NCBI GenBank assembly: GCA_012184525.1
Contig: WOFQ01000006.1
Coordinates: 806,001 to 870,000 of the forward strand
Direction of reading: 5' to 3'
DNA length: 64,000 bases
Source: Xenoacremonium recifei
Lineage: Eukaryota; Ascomycota; Sordariomycetes; Hypocreales; Nectriaceae
Part shown: piece by piece, positions 10,721 to 22,778 of the stretch
Layout of the letters: every line of letters starts with the position of its first letter
Position numbering within the stretch: the stretch's first letter is position 1
Program-made: the position numbers and the translations under genes
Notes under the pieces: generated by a model
What the model was told of the DNA's origin: nothing
Databases searched by the model: none
The model's input: only the letters and a program-made list of their open reading frames with translations

Positions 10721-11081
10721 GCCGAAATGGCCCGCTGGTCGTGAATTTCATCGAGCTTCATGACTGACGGAGAGCAAGAAATTTCCTGATTCTGCAAGGA
10801 CCATGTTCGGCTAATCCCCGGTCAATGAAAGTCGCCTTCACTGCCGGCTTGCCCGTGACTTCGCGCGAGCCCATTAAAGTGGCACGCGTTTAGTCGCGGT
10901 CCTTCACGCTTCGCTAAATCCTCACTCCCGTGCGTGGCAATCAACTGACCACCACTGCTTCTCTCCCCGAAAGCATCTCCACGGGTCATGGTCTGTCACT
11001 CTCATTGAGTCTTCTTCCGCAGCACCCATTTCATTTTCTTTCTGTTTCTATCCCAAGCGTGCTTCCCGTCGACCCAACACC
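10721..11081. promoter_or_regulatory. Shared mtf2-cmr1 divergent promoter
   Basis: 361 bp between two divergent start codons. A perfect ACGCGT (MCB-type, MBF/Cdc10 site) lies at 10884-10889, 193 bp from the cmr1 ATG. The cmr1 side is pyrimidine-rich. The site's function is inferred. Confidence 0.45.
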
Positions 11082-12679
11082 ATGGCTCCCTCCAAGGAGG
11101 CAGCGCCCATGAGCGCGTTCGAGCGCAAGCGATTGGAGAATATTGAAGCCAACAAGAAGATCTTGGAGAGCGCGTCAGTTGCGGCTGGCAAGATCGTGGC
11201 TAAGATACCTTCGAAGCCCAAACGCACGCCGTCCAAAAAGACCCGCACTCCTATTAAACGTGAGCCCGCTCGCCCTACTCGGATGAGCTCTCGGCTTGCC
11301 GGCCTGGAAGCGGACAGCACTGGCACTCGAAAGAGAAGTCTGGATGTAGATCAAGCCGCAATTGATGAAGCAAAAGCCAAGAAGATGCGAGTCAGCGATG
11401 ACCTCAGCTTGGGTGACATCGTCGTCGAAGGCAAGAAATATGAGAATGGTCTGGCGGGCCTGAAAGGGCTTGTAACGCGTGGTGCGGAACCAGGTGTGAG
11501 GACTTTCACGGAGGATGATGTTAAAGAGACGACGGATCACAATTTGAAGGACCTGCGCCTTCGAATGGGAAACCTCAAGATCTATGAGCAATGGGTTCCA
11601 AATGGTAAGTTATCCTTTCATGAGTCATATCATAGAGCGCACCTAATGCGAATGCAGACATCAAGATTACTCCGCAGAGAGTCTATGCACTGGGCTTTCA
11701 TCCGACTGAAGAGAAGGCCGTAGTATTTGCCGGTGATAAGGAAGGCATCCTCGGTATCTTTGACGCGTCTCAAACAGCCCCAGAAGTCGATGATGATGAA
11801 GACGTCGACATCCCAGCCCCGATCATTTCTGCCTTCCAAGCACACAAGAGGACCATCACCTCCTTCATCTTTCCATCCAGCGATCCCAACATTGTCTACA
11901 CTTCGTCTTATGATGGATCGGTGCGGCGACTAGATATCCAGAAGGAACAAAGTGTCCAGTCTTTCGCCCCAGCAGATACGAGTGATGATATGCCCATTTC
12001 AGCTCTCGATATGGCAGACTCAGAACCAAATCTTATCTACTTCTCGACCTTGCATGGTGGTGTTGGACGTTATGATATCCGGACTCCAAAGGACATGGTG
12101 TTATGGGAGCTTGCAGACCAAAAGATAGGAGGCTTCTCTCTCCATCCCCTGCAGCCGCACCTAATCGCCACTGCCTCTCTGGACCGCACTCTCAAAATTT
12201 GGGATTCAAGAAAGATGGTTGGTCAAGCTTCATCAAAGCACCCGGTCCTACTTGGTGAACACGAGTCTCGACTTTCTGTATCACATGCATCCTGGAGTGT
12301 CGGAGGACATATCGCAACTTCCTCATACGACGACACTATCAAAATCTATGATTTCTCCAATGCCTGGAGTTGGAAGGCAGGTCAAGACATCAGCTTCAAA
12401 GCAATGGAACCCACACATACCATAAGGCATAACAACCAGACTGGCCGCTGGGTTACAATTCTCAAGCCTCAGTGGCAGCGTCGCCCAGGCGACGGCATTC
12501 AGAAGCTTGCCATTGGCAACATGAACCGTTTTGTCGACCTGTATGCCGCAGATGGAAGTCAGCTCGCTCAACTCGATGGCGAGGGGATCACGGCAGTGCC
12601 ATCTGCAGCTCACTTCCACCCCACCGTGAACTGGGTGGCTGGTGCCACTGCCAGTGGCAAGTTGTGTCTCTGGCAGTAG
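11082..12679 (+). CDS. cmr1: WD40 protein Cmr1, DNA damage-binding
   Basis: 514-aa protein in two exons, 11082-11604 and 11658-12679. The 53-nt intron has GTAAGT and CAG ends and splits an Asn codon. The first 120 residues are basic and disordered (PSKPKRTPSKKTRTPIKRE), fitting DNA contact. WD40 repeats follow, with YTSSYDGSVRRLD, ATASLDRTLKIWDSRK and ATSSYDDTIKIYDFS. The family block TGRWVTILKPQWQ sits near the C-terminus, and the last repeat ends GKLCLWQ. In yeast Cmr1 is nuclear, joins intranuclear quality-control foci and acts in the response to replication stress; the gene is co-expressed there with DNA-metabolism genes. The start is the first ATG after the leader. Confidence 0.93.
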
Positions 12680-14280
12680 TCATGAGTACATTTGTATGAA
12701 TCTCCTTTTCCCTCATATGGCGTTTGTAGAGGTCCAGGATCATGAGGCTAGGGGTTGGCATCATGGATGATTGGGATGGACAAGTAACTCTTTGGTAGTG
12801 AGGAGCAAGAGGAGTTATATATCACACGATTGCAGTGTGCAAAAATGGTAGTGTGTTAGTAATATATTGATCATCATGCCTCTCGGGGATCGCAGAAGTG
12901 ACCACCTTGTTACAGAAGCGGCGAATAAGCTAGCTATAGTGTACAATTAACCCGCGAGCTGGCACGCATCCTTGGGTGCGCCACTGTATAACAATGGAGC
13001 AGTGAGGTCGCGAGATCTTCGCAATGACCACGAGCTTAGGAGCTCTTTCATGTAAGAGATAAGGATTTGAATAAGGCATAGGGCTCGGGTCAGGTAAAGA
13101 GCTTACATTACAGAACATAAGGATCTATGAATTAGCTATTAAAGCTTTGAGGCCGAAGTTCAGAATAGAGATGAAGTTTGGATTAGGCATGAGGCTTGGA
13201 ATTAGCTGTATCTTCCTCTTTTTTTCAAATATCAAAGCCAGACGTTCAATTTGTATCTGACTAGACCGGCTATTCCGTACAAATAGTATGGCTCCTCTTC
13301 TGGTTCTTTTGCTTATGGAACTTGATTGAGCGAAGTCCACAGCTTCATCATGTCGTCCTCACAGTCCGCAATAGCATCTTTACAGGGCTTGAAATTAAGA
13401 GAATTCTGATATTTCTCCTCTTTTTAGGTGTCGAAAGATTCAAAGCTTTTTCACGTGCGATGCTACGCAAGTTGATAGGATGAATTATTTCTCAGCCTGC
13501 TACACCACTACATGTTGAGCTTTAGTCTGCAATTTATTCTGGTGTAAGTGCGCGCCCAGAGGTATTACCTTAGTCAGCCCTCTACGCCGAATTCGAGATG
13601 CCTATTCTGGCGATACAACGATCCACTCAATATTTATCATGAGGCCGGATCCCGCCCTCGTCAAGTCAACTTTGGGGGGTATTTGCTTATCATTCAGATC
13701 AGCAGCAGCTTGCATGTGATGCCTTGGAGCCAGTGACTTGTTCGGGCGACCGTCCCCACTGGCGTCATCGCCTTATCGATAAGGTGCCGGCCAATCATTG
13801 CGTGTGCACCGTGAGGGCGCGCCGCAGCGGCTCCGCTGTTCAGGCACCGCAAGCCACTCAACCACTGAAGCCAGCCCGTGCCTAGGCAGGAGGAGGCGCT
13901 ACCATGATGGTTATCGCAGCACACCACATGCTTCACTGTCAGCTACCTTTCCCACCAACAAACACCTTTCTTCCTCCGTTTGGACCCCGACCACACCCCG
14001 AGGCCTCCTCGACGCCTTGCGCATCCTCTTCAGGCTGCCGCTCCCTAGACTACTGCGCAGTAGCCTTTGGATGCACGACGCTGGCTGCCGCGGTCCTCGT
14101 ACTTGATACTTGGGCTGGTTACGGAGGCCTGCGGCGCAAACCGAACCACGATCCCCCCTCTCGAGACGGCGGCATCGTCGCCTCGTTCCCGCGCATCGAA
14201 CTACGTGAAGCGATCTCGATCGGCCGCTATCCCTATAATATTCAACATCCTGTTCACGCCGTATAGCTTCATCCCCAGCC
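12680..14280. other. Intergenic, cmr1 3' flank and ATG26 promoter
   Basis: 1.6 kb. The proximal half is AT-richer, the distal half (13740-14280) GC-rich leader of ATG26. A CACGTG E-box occurs at 13452-13457. Several short frames on both strands at 13798-14351 show no family features and overlap the ATG26 start. Confidence 0.5.
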
Positions 14281-17200
14281 ATGCCGTCTCCTTCCGAGAC
14301 GCCCTCGCGGCCCAGCATGGGTGACGATGATGTCAAACGACGCGTTAGCAAGAAGCTCCAGAAGAGACGAAAGGACGATGCTGCGCCGAAGATGGAATAT
14401 CCGGATCGCCTTCAGGACAGCGACGACTCGGAATCGGAAGAGGCGCCCAGACAAGGCACGCCCTTGCTCATGAACATGAATCAGAGCATCTTCGGATTGA
14501 TCGCTGCGGCGGGGTCGCGCGTCGACTTTAACGACCGGTTCGATGGCACCAGCAGCGATGAGGAGGATAGCCAGCATGCAAATGAGCAAGAGCATCGGGC
14601 GGACCATATTTCACAGACTGCGATCCTGAAGGGCACTGCCAGCAAGGACCGCAAAGATGGCCACCGACGGAAAGCTTCAGCCCACAGACTTCTACGATCA
14701 TTGCCAATGCTTCCCAAACTAAAATCCAAGTCAAAACGACAAACAAGCCGTCTATCAGCGCCTGTGGAGGAGGTTGACGAGTCCAGCGAGACCAGCGACT
14801 TGTCAACCCCTCCGGCTCTTACACTCACTCGCGAGGATAGTCGCCTAGCACCGGTCATGAGCCGGATGTTGGAGGCTAAGGCCGAGATGTCGAGTCGCCC
14901 AAGTTTTGACATCGAAAGGCAGTCGTCAGATGTCTCTCGCTCCGGCGATAGCGATTTATCACCTTTAGCTATGAAGCTGATGGATATTTTTGAGTTCGAT
15001 CAGCCAGAGCAGGTTATTGAAGGTGCGTCTGGAAGCCATCTCAGTGCTCTCAGTACTCCTTGGATAAGTATATAATCTAGTTCATTGCTGACTTTTTGGT
15101 AATAGAATACCCATGTTGGTTGCTGCAGAGTGCGCTCCTCCAAGGCTACATGTACATCACAGCCAAGCACATATGTTTCTATGCATATCTCTCCAAGAAG
15201 GCTGTATGTTTGCTCTGGTCCGGAACTCAAACTAGACAAAAACTGACAACAAACAGCGCGAGGTTGCCAAGTCAGGCTATCTCTCTAAGAGTGGCAAGCG
15301 AAATCCCAAGTACACTCGCTTTTGGTTCCGTCTCAAGGGAGATGTACTCGCGTATTATGCTCAATCAACGAATCTGTATTTTCCGCATGGCCAGATCGAC
15401 CTTCGTTACGGCATCTCGGCGAGCATCACAGAGAGTGACAAGGAGGGTCTACATTTTTCGGTTGTTACGCACCATCGAACCTATAATTTCAGGGCCGACA
15501 GTGCTCCCAGCGCCAAGGAGTGGGTGAAAAGCCTACAGAGGGTCATTTTTCGAAGCCACAATGATGGTGACAGTGTCAAGATTTCATTGCCAATCGAGAA
15601 TGTGATTGACATCGAAGACACTCAGATGATACAGTTTGCGGATACTGTTAAGATTCGAGTCATCGATAATGACGAAACATATGCTATAGATGAGGTACGT
15701 ACCTTATAACGTGTTGGGGATCACGTGGCTAACCGGATTAGTATTTCTTTTCGTTCTTTAGCTTTGGCAAGGAGGCCATCAATGTCCTCAAAATTTTGGT
15801 TGAGGATGCATCATCCGGCGGACGGACGGCAGAGACGGTGCTCGCCAGCCCGGAAGAGAGGTCTCGCCCTTCGCTGCCTGGAAGACGCTCAATGAGCGAT
15901 GGCAAGCATGGTCTGCAAGTTGATAAGATCAGAACCGGCAAACTACACGAAACAGTGAAGGCGACTTTGTCCCCAATGTCTCCTCATTCTCCCCGCTCGC
16001 CGAGCCCTCTCAGCCCTCGTGCCAGCGCCGAAGTCACATCACGAGGCAGTTTGGATGCGCTGAGACAGTTTGGACGGCGAAGTTTCGACGTATCCGGAGT
16101 CGTGAGGGAGCAGAGTCCCCGGCGCAGTTTCAGCGGTAATAGGCGGTCCATGAGTCATTCGAGAAGAGACGGAACCAAGACACCAACTCAGGCAACCCCA
16201 TCGGACTCTTACGTACAATCCTCGCTCGAAGAGCCAGGGTTCTCGGGTCTGGTATCCTCTATGGAAGATCCAACAGCTAGCCAAATCTTGCAGGGAAGCG
16301 AAGTCTTCCAGAGCCCTACGATCGCGAGGTCTTCATCTGCCAAGACGAGTGACCACAAAGGCGAAAAAACTGCGGATGCGAAGTCGAGACCTCATCATGT
16401 TGCACATGCTGCAACGACTGGAAGCCTGCGCGGCCACGTACAGAGCGATGCCAACATACCGCGTCCAACGACTCCAACATTGCAAAGCATCACCAAGATG
16501 GGTTCGTATCCTCTGCAGAGAGCTGGACTATTTGCCGAGTATCTCAGCCGAACTGGTCAACGGATGGGCTCGCTACTCGCCTCTGAATCGATGGGCTACG
16601 TGGAGAAAGTTTCAGGCATGTGGAAAGGTGGCCACAAGCACTACGATGAACCTGCCGGCCTGAGGACAGATGATGACGACGATGAAGCGGACTCGGATAC
16701 AAAGATTCAGCAGAGCATGGATCGTTTCCGATCGCACTTCCTCCTACCCGAGACGGAAAAACTACAGGCAACTTACTTTGGTCACATAATCCGTGTCTTG
16801 CCCTTGTATGGCAAGATCTACATTAGTGACCGACACCTTTGTTTCCGCAGCCTACTGCCAGGCACGAGAACAAAGCTCATCCTACCTCTCAAGGACATTG
16901 AGACGGTCCACAAAGAGAAGGGCTTCCGATACAAGTACTCCGGGCTTACCCTCGTCATTCGTGGTCATGAGGAACTTTTCTTCGAATTCGGCCAATCCGG
17001 AATTCGTGACGACTGTGCGATAACATTACTGCAAAGTCTTGATACCATGCGATTTCTCAAGGAGTCGGGTATGCTTGATCAAAACTCTCAGGAGGATGAG
17101 GAGGCCTTGGCTGAGCGAGAAGCCCTGAATTCAGCTCGGCAGGGTGAATTCCCAGAGCATGAACTGGAGCTTCCCCATGAGACTAAGAATCTCTCGAACG

Positions 17201-18823
17201 CGCCAACGATTCTTTTTGACGATCCAAGTGCATCTTTCTTGACTTTCAAGCCCCCACGTCCGATGAAGATCACCTGCCTAACAATTGGGTCTCGGGGTGA
17301 CGTCCAACCGTACATTGCGCTCTGTAAAGGTCTTCTTGCCGAAGGCCACAAGCCGCGCATTGCAACCCACGCCGAATTTCAGGGTTGGATCGAGTCACAT
17401 GGGATCGAGTTTGCAAAGGTTGAGGGCGACCCTGGTGAGCTGATGCGTCTGTGCATCGAGAACGGAACTTTCACCTTGGCCTTCCTCCGTGAAGCAAATA
17501 GTACTTTCCGAGGGTGGCTGGATAATCTGCTTGCCTCGGCTTTCGAAGCTTGTGAGGGCTCTGAGATATTGATCGAGTCTCCATCAGCAATGGCCGGAAT
17601 CCATATTGCCGAGAAGTTGGGCATCCCTTACTTCCGAGCCTTCACCATGCCTTGGACACGAACACGAGCTTACCCTCATGCGTTTGTCATGCCCGAACAC
17701 AAAATGGGAGGAGCGTACAACTACATGACGTATATTATGTTCGATAACATCTTCTGGAAGGCGACTGCATATCAGATCAACCGATGGAGGAACAACGTGC
17801 TCGGTCTGCCCAACACAAACTTGGACAAGATGCAGCCAAACAAGGTCCCCTTCCTATACAACTTCAGCCCCAGCGTCGTGGCACCACCCCTAGACTTTTC
17901 AGATTGGATTCGGGTAACAGGCTACTGGTTTCTGGATGAGGGCGGCGACTACGAGCCCCCTGCCGAGCTTCAAGCCTTTATCAAAAAGGCGAGAGACGAT
18001 GGCAAAAGGCTTGTCTACGTTGGGTTCGGATCTATCATTGTCCCTGACCCCATCAAGATGACCCAAGAAGTCATTGAAGCCGTCGAGAAAGCGGACGTCA
18101 GATGCATCCTGACGAAAGGGTGGTCGGATCGGGTCTCGTCCAAACAAAACACTTCAAAGCCAAAGGGCAAGGAGCCGACCATGCCGGACAACATCTTCGT
18201 GATCAAATCTGCGCCACATGACTGGCTTTTCCGGCAGATCGACGCAGCGGCACATCATGGAGGCTCCGGCACGACAGGCGCAAGTCTTCGGGCGGGAATC
18301 CCGACCATCATTCGACCATTCTTTGGAGATCAGTTCTTCTTCGCCAGTCGTGTCGAGGATCTCGGCGTGGGCATCGCCCTCAAGAAATGGGGAACTAATA
18401 GTTTCGGACGCGCTCTTTGGGAGGCTACTCGCAATGAACGTATGATCGTCAAAGCCCGTGTCTTGGGCGAGCAGATTCGCAGCGTAAGACCCCTTCCCAT
18501 ATCCCCCATTATCTGGTAAGATCAGCAGCTAACGTTATGTGCAGGAGAACGGCGTCGACACGGCCATCCAGTGCATATACCGTGATCTCGAATACGCCAC
18601 AAGCCTGATCAAGCGTAAGGAGGGGAAGAATGCCCAGCCCGACCCGGAAGATGAAGAACCTGAGGAGAGTTGGACCTTCATTGGAAATGATGAGCCAGAT
18701 CCGGATATCGTCACTATGCGGCTGAGCGATGGGCTCGAGCTCCCCGTCGGAATCAGTGGCAAGGGTCTTAAGGACCAGATTATTAGAGAGGAGAAGGAGA
18801 CCGGAGTGAAGCAAACTGCTTGA
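14281..18823 (+). CDS. ATG26: Sterol 3-beta-glucosyltransferase (Atg26/Ugt51)
   Basis: 1432-aa peripheral membrane enzyme that transfers glucose from UDP-glucose to ergosterol; in some fungi it is needed for pexophagy. Exons: 14281-15022, 15106-15203, 15257-15694, 15742-18483 and 18545-18823; every junction is GT-AG and restores the family frame. An acidic disordered N-terminus leads into a first GRAM domain split by introns 1 and 2 (YPCWLLQSALLQGYMYIT). A PH domain lies at about 283-380 (SGYLSKSGKRNPKYTRFWFRL), a second GRAM at about 750-845 (GKIYISDRHLCFRSLLPG). The glycosyltransferase begins near 930 (ITCLTIGSRGDVQPYIALC). The UDP-sugar signature near 1260 has HHGGSGTTGASLRAGIP. Ser-Pro-rich linkers separate the modules. 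Length fits the family. Confidence 0.95.
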
Positions 18824-18854
18824 ACTCGATTCAATCCAATCCATTGAATCGAGT
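18824..18854 (+). repeat. Perfect 12-bp inverted repeat just after the ATG26 stop
   Basis: Left arm ACTCGATTCAAT (18824-18835), 7-nt loop, right arm ATTGAATCGAGT (18843-18854). The arms are exact reverse complements and start at the base after TGA. In RNA this makes a stable 3'-UTR hairpin; in DNA it could be a palindromic protein site. Confidence 0.85.
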
Positions 18855-19776
18855 AAATCTTGGGGTCGGGGACGTCGGTGGTTGAGTCAGGACGGTTGGA
18901 AAGCACTGTTTTGTGTCATTTTTTGAGTTCTGCATTATCTGATACAGGTTACGGTCATACTTGTGAGGTTGCATGGAGTCCCGGTATTGGATGGCTCTGC
19001 GGCATTGGTTGCTATCTGCCTCTTTGTACAGAAGGAGAGCAGTTGCCGGATTGAGTACCCTCTGGAATAGAAATTGGGCGCGAGTTGGGCGCGGTAGACT
19101 TAGACGACGATCAGTCAGTTGGCTTATTCTGGACCATGACGCCTTGCGCGTTGGTAATCGGTTTGAAAGCTTTGGGGGATGGACGAGAATACACCTAGTT
19201 TCTTTGCTCTATTTTATTATATTCTTAGCTACATAATATAATTATCGGAATGGTTATAAATATGCTCCGCAGCCCTCTCAGGCGGTTTCAATGGTACCGT
19301 TCAATTATACCGGTGTGCTATTCTGCCGAAGGTGGCATTGGACGCATATGATCTCGATCAATGAAATTAATAAAGAAGCATCTTATGTGCTCATTCGGAA
19401 AATATACTGAATTAACTTGCCTTCCGGACGGGTTGTTGTCGATTCCCAGGTGTTGAGAGGTTCGTAATTCGTGAGAAATCATTGGCCACAGCCCGGTCTG
19501 TTTAGGGTAGGCGGCTCGACTTTGCCCATCCGGCTTCACACTCCAGACCCACTCAATGACTTATGTAATCCTCCAGCTTCAATTCGAGGAATCCATCTCG
19601 GCTTGGACAAACAATCACCTCACAGCCTCCAACGTCGACGACGACCGGGACTCGCACTTGTTCCGCCGCAGACTGACCGCTCGCCGAAGCTTCGATTACG
19701 GACGACGCCGAGCTTTCCCCAGCGACGCAATTGACCCTTCCGACCGAACACTGTGACCGCGAGACGATTGCCAACC
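18855..19776. other. Intergenic, ATG26 3' flank and grim19 promoter
   Basis: About 0.9 kb. The grim19-proximal 200 bp is open on both strands in short frames, but none has family features. No TATA box close to the start. Confidence 0.5.
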
Positions 19777-20599
19777 ATGGCTCAAGACATGCCCCCCCGG
19801 GGCGGGTATGAGCCCGTCCAGTACAAGGTGCGTTGGAGGAATCTTCGGCTCGAATTGAGAGGGAAATACATTGGATGGCGAGATTGAGAGGGTGGTTCTC
19901 AATTGGTCGAGGACCGATGGAGACGGCAAAGCTCGGCGACAGGGAGTTCCATTTGACCTCGGTGTTCTGGATTGCCACAAGGTCCACGAACCCGGGTGTT
20001 TTGCGGCTTGCCAGGAGCTTGGAAAACGAGAGATCTCAAGCAAGGAACACACGGACTAACTCTTTCTACAGCGAAATCTCCCCTCGAAGGGCTTTCGACC
20101 AGGAATCATGCTTCTTGGCATGGGCGCCGTCATGGGTTTCGGGTGGTACAAGCTGATTCACGGCATGCGAGAAGCCAAGTACGTTATCCTTCTTCCAATA
20201 CGCGTCAAAAGACTTCCCACAATGCGCTGCGGTACACTAGGCCGGGGTCCGGGGAAGAGAAAGGGCGAGGAGCAGCGCATTCGAAGTCAAAGAACAACCT
20301 ACGGATAGACTGCGTTTACTAACAATTACCCTAGCGAGCTTGCCCGCGAGAAGATGTGGGCTCGAATCAACCTGATTCCCCTCCTCCAGGCTGAGGAGGA
20401 CCGTGATCAGGTGCGACGATACTGGGCCGACCAGGCTCGCGAGAAGGAGCTGTTGGGCGACAACGCCAAGGTCTACAACACTGACCGGTACGATGATCTC
20501 TCAAACACCCGCCGAAGTCGATTTATTAAATGCATAATACTAATTCGTCGCAGATTCGTGCGGCCAACTTTGGCTGTCACTCCTCCGCCGTCGAAATAG
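19777..20599 (+). CDS. Complex I subunit GRIM-19/NDUFA13 homologue
   Basis: 118-aa subunit of NADH:ubiquinone oxidoreductase in the mitochondrial inner membrane. Four exons, 19777-19827, 20072-20178, 20335-20487 and 20554-20599, with GT-AG introns of 244, 156 and 66 nt. The spliced protein begins MAQDMPPRGGYEPVQYK, then RNLPSKGFRPG. One membrane helix follows (MLLGMGAVMGFGWYKL), then GMREANELAREKMWARINLIPLLQAEEDRD, the conserved matrix segment, and RYWADQAREKELLG. Size and single-helix layout match NDUFA13. The first intron is long for so short a gene. No cleavable presequence is expected in this family. Confidence 0.92.
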
Positions 20600-20675
20600 G
20601 CGGTTGTTAGAGACCCGAAAGGAACATGGTCCCTTGTGTATATATCGATGTATTGACAGGCTTTGCTGGACTCTG

Positions 20676-20681
20676 AATAAA
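20676..20681 (+). terminator. Candidate AATAAA polyadenylation signal of grim19
   Basis: Hexamer AATAAA 77 bp after the grim19 stop, in the 295-bp convergent gap before the SDR gene. Confidence 0.4.
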
Positions 20682-20894
20682 GAGAGCATGATCCATTTAC
20701 CGCTGCGATGCTTTACTTCTGAACATGCAAGAATACGGAGTTGAATATGAGCACTAACGGATCAGGATGTACTATTACATTGCGAAAAGTATCTTATGTG
20801 GCAAGATTCAAGTACTGCCAACGCTACAACAACCTTACGATGCGAGACCTCACGACGAAGCCAGCCTTGAACACCAACAACTTCCATATCAACC

Positions 20895-21911
20895 TCAAGG
20901 TGCCGGAGCCTTGACACCGACCTCTTCCTCCGTCCACTCCCAAAGCTTCTTCGCCAAATCCATGTCATGGCACATAGCCGTCGCCTTTCGCGGCTGTCCG
21001 ATGGGCTCGAAGAATCCCGCATCGCCCTTGGCCACCTTTTCCTTGACCCCCTTGGCCGTTGACGCCCATACGGTATGCACGCATCCCTCCTCGGGAGTCA
21101 TAAGCCCCCGTGGGTTCGTCACGTGTACCAACATGCGATGCCAGAAGCCCAACTCCGTCACTAGCTCGGTCTTCACCACGCCTGGATGAATAGCCAGACC
21201 CGTCATCTTCGGATAGCGTCGCGCCAGCTCCTTGGCTGTCAATACGTTGGCTAGCTTGGATTGGCCGTATCGTCCCCAAGGCCCAAGGCGGATATTCGCC
21301 TGCGTCGAGTGTATAGTCTCGAACTCGATGCCACTAGGGGGATGGCCCAGCGCGCCTTGCGAGGTGAGAGCCACGAAACGCACGTCAGCGTCCGGCAGCC
21401 GCGTGGTCTGCACCATAATAGGCAGCAAGCGCAGCAGCATCGCCGTGTTCCCCATGTGGTTGATACCGAAATGCACCTCGTAGCCGTCGGCCGTCGTTCC
21501 AAGGGGCTGGGCCATGATGCCAGCATTCGCAACGAAGATGTCGAGGCGGGACTCGGTGAAGCCGGCAGCGGCCTCCTTGACGCTTTCGAGGGATGTAAGC
21601 TCGCACTTGAGGAAGGTGATCTTCGTCTTGGCGGTGGCGGCGGCGAGGACGCTGTCGGCGCTCTTCTGGTTGCGGCCGGTGAAGAAGATGTGCGCTGGGT
21701 TGTGTTTCGCGAATTCGAGGACGGCAGTCTTGCCGACGCCGCCGGTGCCTTTAGTTTGAGTGAGTACAGGTTTGTTGAAAGCAGGGAATAAGAGCAGGCA
21801 GAGAAGGGGAGGGGGGAAAGAGAGGAGAGACGTACCACCAGTGATAAAGATCACTTTGCCCGAGAGGTCGGGGACATCAGTGTCCGTGTTGAAGCCGCCG
21901 TAAGTAACCAT
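20895..21911 (-). CDS. Retinol dehydrogenase-like short-chain dehydrogenase
   Basis: 309-aa classical SDR in two exons, 21836-21911 and 20895-21748. The 87-nt intron is in frame and stop-free, so an unspliced reading adds a hydrophobic insert; removing it restores the cofactor motif TGGTGGVG (TGxxxGxG). Other SDR blocks are FFTGRNQKS, VANAGIMAQP (NAG motif), FVALTSQGAL (catalytic Ser) and YGQSKLANV (YxxxK), then AIHPGVVKTEL. All active-site residues are present. It resembles WW-domain oxidoreductase or retinol-dehydrogenase-like fungal enzymes, acting on a hydrophobic alcohol or ketone; substrate unknown. Start at 21911 (MVTYGGF). The extension to 22031 is Ser/Arg/Tyr-rich and could be an alternative mitochondrial leader. 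Confidence 0.88.
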   Translation of the reverse strand: MVTYGGFNTDTDVPDLSGKVIFITGGTSLLSFPPPLLCLLLFPAFNKPVLTQTKGTGGVGKTAVLEFAKHNPAHIFFTGRNQKSADSVLAAATAKTKITFLKCELTSLESVKEAAAGFTESRLDIFVANAGIMAQPLGTTADGYEVHFGINHMGNTAMLLRLLPIMVQTTRLPDADVRFVALTSQGALGHPPSGIEFETIHSTQANIRLGPWGRYGQSKLANVLTAKELARRYPKMTGLAIHPGVVKTELVTELGFWHRMLVHVTNPRGLMTPEEGCVHTVWASTAKGVKEKVAKGDAGFFEPIGQPRKATAMCHDMDLAKKLWEWTEEEVGVKAPAP

Positions 21912-22778
21912 GGTTGAACTCGAATACAGCCTTCTAGTAGGATAATATGAACGACACGTAAACGAAGAAATCCGAATAGATATTAAGAACGGTCGCATAG
22001 GTGTGCAATAGAGATACTGTCCAAACGACAAGGAGATCCCATCTTCTCCTTATATGTTAGACTGTAGCCCAGGCGACAGACCATTACTAAGAAACTCGGA
22101 CAGATGTTATCCCATCGAACTCCGCGTCCGTGAGACAAATCAAGGCGTCATGAGCTCAGTGGCCCTGAGATTGGCCGGTGGCTTCGGGGTTGCGTACCGG
22201 AAGCGGATTCGGGAAGGGTGGATCCGGACGGAAGTCTGGCCGGTGGTCGAGCGGGTTACAGCAGTAACTTGTATTATCGCGGTCAAGCCTGATTTGCTGG
22301 CAAAACTGTTAGCACGGGCTAATCATCTATCCCTCGACTCCGTCGCTCCTCCGACCTCAAGCCACTCCTTTTTAGATCTTTAACCTCTGAACGTGCTTAG
22401 TCTCTGATTGGAAAGACACCAAATCACCTCTTCTCGTTTCAATGGCGTATTCAGACTACGAGCGAGATCATAATTGCATTCAGCCGCTCTTTATTTCCAT
22501 CGTCACTTGTACAAAAGACTCTGCGGGATGGCTTTAGAATCACAAGTCCCTGCTTCACGTCTCAATATCATTGAAACAGGTTACTCATCAAAACATAGTA
22601 TCTCGTTGATCTACCCTTTTGCAGTGATATGGGGCATAATAAGTATAATCAAGATACTATACTTCAACTAATCACCCGGCTAGGACCCTGATGCTGTACA
22701 CTCCGGTCCCCTCTAAAATGCCCCTTGAAAAGATCCTACATTTAAAACCATGCCATCCGCAAAAATACGCCAATTCCG
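21912..22778. other. Intergenic, SDR promoter and fcp1 3' flank
   Basis: About 0.87 kb. Contains the SDR upstream region and the fcp1 3' end. No gene, RNA or repeat recognised. Confidence 0.5.

Noticed and set aside
13911..14351. 146-aa minus-strand frame and overlapping plus-strand frames
   Set aside because: Arg/Ser-biased GC-rich leader of ATG26, overlapping its start; no domain.
19553..19987. 144-aa minus-strand frame
   Set aside because: Covers grim19 exon 1 and its first intron antisense; no family features.
21251..21838. Long frames on both strands inside the SDR gene
   Set aside because: Out-of-frame shadows with Ser/Arg/Pro bias; the SDR frame carries all catalytic motifs.
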